Shown here: positions 1 through 6,450 of the stretch, piece after piece | How positions within the stretch are numbered: the first letter of the stretch is position 1 | Layout: the number at the start of each line of letters is the position of its first letter | Source: Archangium sp. | GTDB lineage: Bacteria > Myxococcota > Myxococcia > Myxococcales > Myxococcaceae | NCBI GenBank assembly: GCA_030695565.1 | Contig: JAUYRZ010000025.1 | Coordinates: forward strand, 1-44,908 | Reading direction: 5' to 3' | DNA: 44,908 bases | Program-made: the position numbers and the translations under genes | The notes under the pieces: generated by a model | The model's input: only the letters and a program-made list of their open reading frames with translations | Database searches by the model: none | What the model was told of the DNA's origin: nothing

Positions 1-117
1 GCCGCTGCTCAGGCAGCCGATGCGTCTTCGTCGACCGTCGTGATTGCTTCACGCGCACCCAAGATCACGACAGGGTGCGGGTGGTCAACCACTCCCGACT
101 AGATCAACAGCCTCCGA

Positions 118-140
118 GGGGGAGAGGGTCGGGGAGAGGG
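118..140 (+). repeat. REP-like palindromic element, partial copy 1
   Basis: This copy keeps only the right half of the element seen elsewhere in the window: a G-rich arm with GAGAGGGTCGGGGAGAGGG. The pyrimidine-rich left arm is mostly lost. It lies about 50 bases before the start chosen for the first secreted protein, which argues against the longer in-frame starts upstream, since those would translate the repeat. Bases 1-110 hold no gene I can support. An open frame runs in from the window edge and the 3' end of an upstream gene cannot be excluded. Confidence 0.6.
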
Positions 141-188
141 CAATCTAGAGAGATGTCCCTCCTCAGCCACCTCGGGAGTCAAAGCCAC

Positions 189-1133
189 ATGCACAGGCTG
201 ACGCTGGTGGCGGTCTTGGTGGTGGGGGCGAAGGCCTGGGCATGTTCTGGCCTGACCTGCGACGCGGTCGCGATACCGGTACCTGCAGCCGGCGCCACGA
301 TTCCAGCCAACGCGACAGCGGTGGGCGTGCAGAGAACGATCTTCAGCGACGCGCTGATCGACGGTGGCATCGAGTACCAGTCGCCGACCGCCGAGATGTT
401 GCAGCTGCGAGCGCCCGATGGAGGCCTGGTCACTGGCCCGGCGGTCGATCCGCAGATCGGCGTCTTCGTCGACACCACGCTGTCTCCCGGGAGCTGGTCG
501 ATGGCGCTCGGGCAGCCGGTGTGCCCGACGAACTCACAGTTCACCGTGGGCGCTGCCGCCGCGCTCCCGACGGTTTCTGCGACGGTCACGCTGTCCGAGA
601 CGTTCTTTACTCGCGAGGTGGTGGGCTTCAACAGTTGCTACGGGCCCAGGCCTGCCCAGCAGGTGGCGAGGCTGAGAATCGAGCCGAGCGTCGAGATGCA
701 GCCCTGGCTCGCGCTCGCGCGGTGGGAACTCCAGGTCGATGGTGCGAACGTCAACACCTCGATGTTCGGTGCGATCACCGGACAGGCCTTCGATCCGGCG
801 CCGTCCCTTCCTTCTCACTCGCTCAACGTCTTCACTGTTCAGTGCGGAGAGACCCCGGATGGCGGGGGCCCCGACGCTCGGTACCTTCAGCCCGGGCTGC
901 ACGAGGTGAAGGTGCAGGCCCGCATCCTGGGCGTGAGCACTCCCATTCCAACGAACGTGCTTCAGGTCAACCTGGTCTGCACGGCCGACGCGGGAACGAT
1001 GGTACTCGAAGATGCCGGAACCAACATCGGCCCGCCTGCGAGTGGTTGCTCCACCACCGTCACCGGGCTGGAATTCTTCGCCTTGCTGCTGGTGTGGCTG
1101 TCCCGCCGCTGCTTCGCTCGAGGGCGCTCATGA
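189..1133 (+). CDS. Secreted protein with MYXO-CTERM-like tail (paralog 1)
   Basis: Protein of 314 residues, function unknown. The N-terminus (MHRLTLVAVLVVGAKAWA) is a signal peptide followed by a Cys pair, CSGLTC. The next region contains P-x-x-G-A-T-I-P-x-N, a pattern I associate with beta-sandwich domains. The C-terminus has S-G-C-S, a hydrophobic segment (LEFFALLLVWL) and an Arg cluster, matching the Cys-TM-Arg layout of MYXO-CTERM sorting tails; such tails are known to be processed for surface anchoring in myxobacteria. The ATG at 189 is chosen because it begins the signal peptide; upstream in-frame starts would add 38 residues and translate a REP-like repeat. Its stop overlaps the start of a close paralog (ATGA), so the two are probably cotranscribed and translationally coupled. 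Confidence 0.8.
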   Translation: MHRLTLVAVLVVGAKAWACSGLTCDAVAIPVPAAGATIPANATAVGVQRTIFSDALIDGGIEYQSPTAEMLQLRAPDGGLVTGPAVDPQIGVFVDTTLSPGSWSMALGQPVCPTNSQFTVGAAAALPTVSATVTLSETFFTREVVGFNSCYGPRPAQQVARLRIEPSVEMQPWLALARWELQVDGANVNTSMFGAITGQAFDPAPSLPSHSLNVFTVQCGETPDGGGPDARYLQPGLHEVKVQARILGVSTPIPTNVLQVNLVCTADAGTMVLEDAGTNIGPPASGCSTTVTGLEFFALLLVWLSRRCFARGRS

Positions 1134-2131
1134 GCAGAGTGATTGTTCTTCTGGGCTTGGTGGCGGGTTCGAGCGCCTGGGCTTGCTCGGGGCTGACGTG
1201 TGAGGCCGTCGTGGTCCGCGTGCCGAAGGCGGGTTCGACGATTCCTTCCAATGCACCTGCTGTCGGCGTGCAGTTGACGGTGTTCAGCGACGTCTCCATC
1301 GACGGAGGCATCGAGCACCCTCAGACCACCACGACGCCCTTTTCGTTGCGGGGGCCCGATGGCGGCCTGGCGATGGGGCCTCGCGTCGAACCAGAGCTTG
1401 GAGTCTTCGTTGCCACGACGCTGGTCGAGGGCGCGTGGTCGATGAGCCTCGACGACTCGTTGCCTTGTTTTGCTCCATCGGGGTTTTCGGTGGGGCCGCC
1501 GTCTCCGTTGCCCACGGTGGCCGGCACGGTGTCGCTCGTCGAGACGTTCTGGTTTCCACCAGCCTCCTCAGGCTGCACAGGGCCGTATCCGGACCACCAG
1601 ATCGCGCGACTGCGCATCGAGGCCAGCCCCGAGATGGTTCCGTGGCTTCCCCTGGTTCGGTGGGAGGTGTTGGTGGATGGTTCGAACGTGACGACCTCGG
1701 GCTTCGGCCGGGTCTCCGACGAGCCTTTCGATCCCACTCCGAACGCGCTGTTTCGCACCTTCAACTCGATCGCGGTGCAGTGCGGAGAGGCCCTCGATGG
1801 TGGCACCGCAGACGGCGGCCCCGCTGGCGGACCCGACGCGCGGTACCTGCGGCCCGGGCTTCACGAGGTGAAGGTGCTGGCGCGCATTCTGGGCGTGAGT
1901 GCTCCGATTCCGACGAACACGTTGCAGGTCAACCTGGTCTGCACGCCGCCGCCTGCGGAAGACGCGGGGACGATCGCGACAGAGGACGCCGGTTCGACCC
2001 CGACTGTCGATGCGGGTTCGGCCGCCGATGCTGGCAGCACTGCTGGGCCGCCGCCGAGTGGTTGCTCCGCAGTCACCGGGCTGGAGCTCTTCGCTTTGCT
2101 CCTGGTCTGGATGCGCCGTCGAGTGAGCTGA
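1130..2131 (+). CDS. Secreted protein with MYXO-CTERM-like tail (paralog 2)
   Basis: Protein of 333 residues, clearly paralogous to the preceding gene along its length: same signal peptide type ending SSAWA, same CSGLTC start of the mature protein, same G-x-T-I-P-x-N block, and the same late block G-L-H-E-V-K-V followed by P-I-P-T-N. Before the C-terminal tail it has a run of D-A-G/E-D-A-G repeats, which look like a flexible wall-spanning linker and are longer than in paralog 1. The tail is S-G-C-S, a hydrophobic stretch, then M-R-R-R, again MYXO-CTERM-like. The ATG overlaps the upstream stop codon. It ends directly against a convergent gene with no spacer. The family is not recognised and the function is unknown; surface display is inferred. 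Confidence 0.82.
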   Translation: MSRVIVLLGLVAGSSAWACSGLTCEAVVVRVPKAGSTIPSNAPAVGVQLTVFSDVSIDGGIEHPQTTTTPFSLRGPDGGLAMGPRVEPELGVFVATTLVEGAWSMSLDDSLPCFAPSGFSVGPPSPLPTVAGTVSLVETFWFPPASSGCTGPYPDHQIARLRIEASPEMVPWLPLVRWEVLVDGSNVTTSGFGRVSDEPFDPTPNALFRTFNSIAVQCGEALDGGTADGGPAGGPDARYLRPGLHEVKVLARILGVSAPIPTNTLQVNLVCTPPPAEDAGTIATEDAGSTPTVDAGSAADAGSTAGPPPSGCSAVTGLELFALLLVWMRRRVS

Positions 2132-2626
2132 TCAGGCCGCGACTTCGGGCAAGTCGAACGGCACCATCGACGCTTCTTCGCGGCGCATCAGCTTGAGCAA
2201 CGACGCCTCGTTGTGCACCACGCCGGTGATGCGGTCTTCGAGCACCAGGCTGCGCTGGGTCTCCGAGAGGTGCGAGAAGAGCGCGTAGACCAGGTTGAGC
2301 GTGGTCTCGCCTTCGATGAACAGGCTGCCATCGCTGGTGATCCACACCTCGACCACGCCGCTGCCCTGAGCCGAAACCCGCCACGCGCGCCGGCCATCAC
2401 GGGTGCGGCGGGCGAACGGAAAGCACCCGACCGCGACATCGAGGCGAAGCTGATCGAGCTGGTTGAAGGGGCCGGCGAACGGAGAGACCTCGACGTCGTC
2501 CCACGAGAGGGGAAACTCCCACTTCGTGACTTCGCTCTTCACCCGGACAATCGAGAACTCGCGGCGCATATGAGTCCGGAACCCGGCACCCAGGTACGCC
2601 GCGCAACTTTCGTAGAAGCCCGCCAA
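2132..2626 (-). CDS. Hypothetical protein, about 164 residues
   Basis: I do not recognise the family. It has no signal peptide or membrane segment, so it is probably cytoplasmic. The middle has alternating hydrophobic residues (VEVWITSDGSLFIEGE), suggesting a beta-rich domain, followed by a helical C-terminal third. The start is uncertain: the longest frame uses TTG at 2626, while the first ATG is at 2569 and would remove 19 residues. The gene is divergent from lipA, with only about 50 bases between starts, and converges on the MYXO-CTERM pair with the stop codons abutting. Codon use matches the neighbours, supporting a real gene. Confidence 0.65.
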   Translation of the reverse strand: MAGFYESCAAYLGAGFRTHMRREFSIVRVKSEVTKWEFPLSWDDVEVSPFAGPFNQLDQLRLDVAVGCFPFARRTRDGRRAWRVSAQGSGVVEVWITSDGSLFIEGETTLNLVYALFSHLSETQRSLVLEDRITGVVHNEASLLKLMRREEASMVPFDLPEVAA

Positions 2627-2676
2627 ATATCAGGCAGTTGACGGATCGCCCCCTCGTCAATACATCACGTCCCACC

Positions 2677-3624
2677 ATGGCGACTCCCAACCGTTTGCCG
2701 CTGGCCCAGAGCACTTCCACCGGCAAGCCCGACTGGCTCAGGGTGCGCCTGCCCAAAGGCGAGGGCTACGAGAAGGTGAAGGGCCTGGTGAAGTCGCTCA
2801 AGCTCGCCACGGTCTGCGAAGAGGCCAAGTGCCCGAACATCGCCGAGTGCTGGGGCGGTGGCACCGCGACGGTGATGCTCATGGGCGAAGTCTGCACGCG
2901 CGCCTGCCGCTTCTGCCACGTGAAGGTCGGCTCGCCGCCGCCGCTCGATCCCGAAGAGCCTGAGCATTTGGCTGCCGCGGTGCGCGAGATGGGCCTCGAG
3001 TACATCGTGGTCACCTCGGTCAACCGCGACGATCGCCCTGACGGAGGCGCCAGCCACTTCGCCGCCGCCATCACCGCCCTCAAGCGCGAGTCGCCCAAGA
3101 CCACCGTCGAAGTGCTGATCCCCGACTTTCAGGGCGTGGAGGCCTCGCTGGCCATCGTGGCCGAAGCCCGCCCGCACGTGGTCGCCCACAACATCGAGAC
3201 CGTCGAGCGCCTCACGCCCACCGTGCGCGATCGCCGGGCGAAGTACCGCCAGTCGCTGCGCGTGCTCGAGTACCTCAAGCAGCGCCCCGAGAAGCTGTAC
3301 ACCAAGACCTCCATCATGATCGGCCTCGGCGAGACCGATGAAGAGGTGGAGCAGACCTTCAAGGATCTGCGCGACGTGGGCGTCGACGTGGTGACCCTGG
3401 GCCAGTACCTCCAGCCCTCCCAGTACCACCTGCGCGTCGAGCGCTTCGCTTCGCCCGAGAAGTTCGCCGAGTACAAGCAGATCGCCGAAGGCTACGGCTT
3501 CCTCTACGTCGCCTCGGGGCCGCTGGTTCGCTCCAGCTACCGGGCCGCCGAGTTCTTCATGAAGGGCCTGATGGAGCGCGATCGCACCGCCGCTCCGGCA
3601 CAAGTCGCTGTCGCAGCGCCCTGA
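2677..3624 (+). CDS. lipA: Lipoyl synthase
   Basis: Radical-SAM enzyme that inserts two sulfurs into protein-bound octanoyl groups to make the lipoyl cofactor. Both iron-sulfur motifs are present, numbered from the ATG at 2677: C47-x4-C52-x5-C58 for the auxiliary cluster that is consumed as sulfur donor, and C73-x3-C77-x2-C80 for the SAM-binding cluster. The C-terminal R-S-S-Y motif, typical of LipA, is also there (GPLVRSSYRA). At 315 residues the length is normal. A TTG at 2638 would add 13 residues; I prefer the ATG because its product begins like other LipA proteins. The next gene, 22 bases downstream, encodes a lipoylated E2 subunit, a sensible partner. Confidence 0.95.
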   Translation: MATPNRLPLAQSTSTGKPDWLRVRLPKGEGYEKVKGLVKSLKLATVCEEAKCPNIAECWGGGTATVMLMGEVCTRACRFCHVKVGSPPPLDPEEPEHLAAAVREMGLEYIVVTSVNRDDRPDGGASHFAAAITALKRESPKTTVEVLIPDFQGVEASLAIVAEARPHVVAHNIETVERLTPTVRDRRAKYRQSLRVLEYLKQRPEKLYTKTSIMIGLGETDEEVEQTFKDLRDVGVDVVTLGQYLQPSQYHLRVERFASPEKFAEYKQIAEGYGFLYVASGPLVRSSYRAAEFFMKGLMERDRTAAPAQVAVAAP

Positions 3625-3646
3625 CCTGAAGTACGAGCTTTTCTCC

Positions 3647-4882
3647 ATGGCGCTCTTCGAGTTTCAGCTCCCGGACATCGGTGAAGGGGTAGTCGAGGGT
3701 GAGATCGTCAAGTGGCTGGTGAAGCCCGGCGATGTCGTCACAGAAGACCAACCGCTCCTCGAGGTCATGACCGACAAGGCGACGGTCACCATTCCCAGCC
3801 CCAAGGCTGGCACGGTCGTGAAGACCCACGGCAAAGAGGGTGAACTGGCCAAGGTGCACAAGCCGCTGGTCGACCTGGAGATCGTCGGCAACGGCGCCCC
3901 GGCCAAGAGCAGTGGGCCGGCTCCCGTGGCAGCGAAGGCCGCCCCGGTGGCTGCAGCCGCGGCCCTCAGCGCGCCTTCGGGTGAAAAGGTGCTCGCCACT
4001 CCGGTGACCCGGCGCATGGCCAGCACGCACGGCATCGATCTGGCGAACGTCTCGGGCAGCGGTCCGCAGGGGCGGGTGCTCAAGACCGACGTCGAGGCGT
4101 TCATGGCGTCCGGTAACAACGGCGCCGCCAAGGCCCCGGTGGCTGCCAAGGCCTGGGCTCCGCTCGCTTCTAACGCGGTGGATCAGCGCATCCCGATTCG
4201 CGGGCTGCGAAAGAAGATCGCCGAGAAGATGGTGAAGTCGAAGTTCACCGCGCCGCACTACACCTTCGTCGAAGAGGTCGATGTCTCGGCCCTCGTCGCG
4301 CTGCGCACCAAGTTGAACGACTCGCTCGCGAAGGAGAACGTGAAGCTCTCCTTCCTCCCGTTCTTCGTGAAGGCGGCCATCGCGGCGTTCCGCAAGTACC
4401 CGCAGGTCAACGCGAACATGGACGAGGCCGCTCAGGATCTCATCGTGCGCGGCGACTTCAACATCGGCATCGCGGCGATGACGGAGCAGGGCCTCACCGT
4501 TCCCGTGGTTCGCCACGCCGATCGCCTCAGCCTGCGCGGGCTGGGCACCGAGATCTCCCGCCTGGGGACGGCCGCGAGAGATCAGCGCCTCAAGCTCGAG
4601 GAGCTGACCGGCGGCAGCTTCACCATCACCTCGCTCGGTCAGACCGGCGGGCTCTTCGCCACCCCGATCATCAACCACCCCGAGGTGGCGATCATGGGCG
4701 TGCACAAGCTCCGCAAGCGCCCGATGGTCACGGAAGACGACCAGATCGTCATCAAGCCGATCATGTTGTTCTCCTTCGCGTTCGATCACCGGGTGATCGA
4801 CGGCGCGACCGGCGCTGAGTTCGCTTACGAGCTGATCAAGTTCATCGAGCAGCCCGAGCTGCTGCTCGTCGACATGATCTGA
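3647..4882 (+). CDS. Dihydrolipoamide acyltransferase (E2) of a 2-oxo acid dehydrogenase complex
   Basis: E2 core enzyme transferring acyl groups from its lipoyl arm to CoA, 411 residues. Domain order: lipoyl domain at about 1-80 with the lipoylated Lys44 in the MTDKA motif; an Ala/Pro-rich linker; a peripheral subunit-binding domain at about 116-152 (ATPVTRRMA, GRVLKTDV); a second linker; and the catalytic domain to the end, with the active-site H381-R-V-I-D385-G386. The single lipoyl domain and MTDKA context resemble branched-chain (BkdB-type) E2 proteins more than the pyruvate enzyme, but substrate cannot be decided from this gene. No E1 or E3 gene is in the window. It follows lipA closely on the same strand. 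Confidence 0.92.
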   Translation: MALFEFQLPDIGEGVVEGEIVKWLVKPGDVVTEDQPLLEVMTDKATVTIPSPKAGTVVKTHGKEGELAKVHKPLVDLEIVGNGAPAKSSGPAPVAAKAAPVAAAAALSAPSGEKVLATPVTRRMASTHGIDLANVSGSGPQGRVLKTDVEAFMASGNNGAAKAPVAAKAWAPLASNAVDQRIPIRGLRKKIAEKMVKSKFTAPHYTFVEEVDVSALVALRTKLNDSLAKENVKLSFLPFFVKAAIAAFRKYPQVNANMDEAAQDLIVRGDFNIGIAAMTEQGLTVPVVRHADRLSLRGLGTEISRLGTAARDQRLKLEELTGGSFTITSLGQTGGLFATPIINHPEVAIMGVHKLRKRPMVTEDDQIVIKPIMLFSFAFDHRVIDGATGAEFAYELIKFIEQPELLLVDMI

Positions 4883-4932
4883 CCCCTCAGCGGGGAGGAA
4901 ATCGCCGGTGATGCCGGTGTCCCCCGGGCCGA

Positions 4933-5265
4933 TCAGCCCGTGACGCGGTCCGAGCCGGCCACCTTCACCAGCTTGTTGTAGAGCCCGAGGATCAAGATCG
5001 TCGGCGCCCACATGCCGATGAACTGGGAAGTCGGGGCGCGGGTGGGCCGGTAGATCTGCTTCACCCGGTTCTTCGTGCCTCCGAACATGCCGATCGCCTG
5101 AAAGACCAGCGAGCCGATGATCGAGGCGCCTGCTGCCCAGAGGAAAAGATCAGACGGGAGCTTGGAGGTCTGCTCCTCGATCTTCCTCGCGACCTTGCCT
5201 TCACGCTTGCTGGCGAAGTCGGACTGCAGGTTGCTGCCATTCTCCAAGTAGGTTTGCGGTTCCAT
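4933..5265 (-). CDS. Small two-TM membrane protein
   Basis: Protein of 110 residues, unknown function. After a polar, basic N-terminal third there are two hydrophobic segments: LFLWAAGASIIGSLVFQAIG and, after a short basic loop, MWAPTILILGLYNKLVKV. I chose the ATG at 5265 because a good ribosome-binding site (GGAGA) lies just upstream; the frame is open for 22 more codons but those residues look unlike a protein start. It lies 75 bases downstream of the FHA gene on the same strand and is probably cotranscribed with it. Confidence 0.75.
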   Translation of the reverse strand: MEPQTYLENGSNLQSDFASKREGKVARKIEEQTSKLPSDLFLWAAGASIIGSLVFQAIGMFGGTKNRVKQIYRPTRAPTSQFIGMWAPTILILGLYNKLVKVAGSDRVTG

Positions 5266-5340
5266 GTTCTCTCCGAAGGGACGGTGAGAAGCCGTGTGTC
5301 CCGCAGAGGGTGGCTGCATTCGGCAGACCACACGGAAGCG

Positions 5341-5892
5341 TCAGACGCCGAAACCGCGCGAAGGCGCCTTCTTCAGCTTTTCGTGCAGGGTGGCGGTGAG
5401 CAGAAACCAGTACTGCACCTCGCCGAACGACAGAATGTCGCCATCCTTCAGGGTGGTTTCCCGGCGCAGCCGAACGCTGGCGTTCAGGAACGTGCCATTG
5501 GTCGAGCCGAGATCCTGAATCGAACAACGCTGATTCGCCTCATCCCAACGGAGCATGGCGTGCGTCTTCGACACCGACGGATCGTCGAGCACCAGGTCGC
5601 TGTCGGGCTGACGGCCCACCGTGAGCTGATCGACGCCATGCAGCGGGGGCACGGAGGCCACCACCAGCTCGTCGAACTGGAACAACAGGCCCAGGGCGCC
5701 CGCGGAGACCTTCTCCGGCTTGGCCACCGTGGTGCGGTGCACGTTCGAAGGCAGCCCCATCATCTGGGTCGTCGGGGTGCCGGCTGCCAGGCCAGGGGGT
5801 TGCTGAACGAGCACGAAAGGCCCCATCTGGTCGCGAAACTGCTTCGCGGTGAATCGGGCGACGAGACCTCTGAGTTCCTTCACGGACAGCAC
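5341..5892 (-). CDS. FHA-domain protein
   Basis: Protein of 183 residues with a C-terminal forkhead-associated domain, a module that binds phosphothreonine peptides. The hallmark residues are visible: G93-R94 in VGRQPDSD, S108 and H111 in the VSKTHAML strand, and N132-G133 in DLGSTNGTFLN. The N-terminal 60 residues have no clear domain. FHA proteins usually work with Ser/Thr kinases, which are abundant in myxobacteria, but none lies in this window. The start is GTG at 5892, with a second GTG at 5883. It is divergent from greA. Confidence 0.85.
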   Translation of the reverse strand: MLSVKELRGLVARFTAKQFRDQMGPFVLVQQPPGLAAGTPTTQMMGLPSNVHRTTVAKPEKVSAGALGLLFQFDELVVASVPPLHGVDQLTVGRQPDSDLVLDDPSVSKTHAMLRWDEANQRCSIQDLGSTNGTFLNASVRLRRETTLKDGDILSFGEVQYWFLLTATLHEKLKKAPSRGFGV

Positions 5893-5961
5893 CAGCCCAC
5901 GCTAGACCCGACGAGGTACTGTCCGCTACGGTCCGCCGCTTTCCGAAAGGAAGTTAACGAG

Positions 5962-6450
5962 ATGTCTGATCGGTACCCCACCACGGCCTCTGGCCTCAAG
6001 AAGATGCAAGAGGAGCTCAAGCACCTCGAAAGCGTGGAGCGCCCGAAGATCTCCTCGGAGATCGGCATCGCGCGCGCTCACGGCGATCTCCGGGAGAACG
6101 CCGAGTACCACGCGGCCAAGGAGAAGCAGGGCTACATCGAGGGCCGCATTCTCACCTTGAACGCGTGGATCGGCGGCGCCGAGGTCATCGACGTGACTGC
6201 CTTCAAGGGGCAGAAGAAGGTGCTCTTCGGCGCGTCGGTGCAGCTGCTCGACTGCGAGACCGACAAGAAGGTCAGCTACCGGATCGTCGGCGAGTTCGAG
6301 GCGGATCTGAAGAAGCGCTGGATCTCGGTCAACTCCCCGGTGGCGCGGGGGCTCATCGGCAAGGTGGTCGGCGACATCGCGACCATTCAGAGCCCGGGCG
6401 GAAACCGGGAGTACGAAGTGCTCTCCGTCGATTTCGAGGATGGCGCCTAA
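5962..6450 (+). CDS. greA: Transcription elongation factor GreA
   Basis: GreA enters the RNA polymerase secondary channel and stimulates cleavage of backtracked RNA. The protein has 162 residues, close to the usual 158. The N-terminal coiled coil carries the acidic tip pair D42 and E45 in GDLRENAEY, and the C-terminal FKBP-like half ends normally. The ATG at 5962 is preceded by AAGGAAG at a workable spacing. The much longer open frame upstream is antisense to the FHA gene and is not part of the protein. A weak promoter-like pair, TAGACC (5903) and TACGGT (5927) with 18-base spacing, lies in the divergent gap. The gene overlaps recG by 11 bases. Confidence 0.95.
   Translation: MSDRYPTTASGLKKMQEELKHLESVERPKISSEIGIARAHGDLRENAEYHAAKEKQGYIEGRILTLNAWIGGAEVIDVTAFKGQKKVLFGASVQLLDCETDKKVSYRIVGEFEADLKKRWISVNSPVARGLIGKVVGDIATIQSPGGNREYEVLSVDFEDGA

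Noticed and set aside
75..188. Longer N-terminus for the first secreted protein from a GTG at 75 or ATG at 153.
   Set aside because: It would place 12-38 polar residues, partly translated from a REP-like element, before a well-formed signal peptide that starts at 189.
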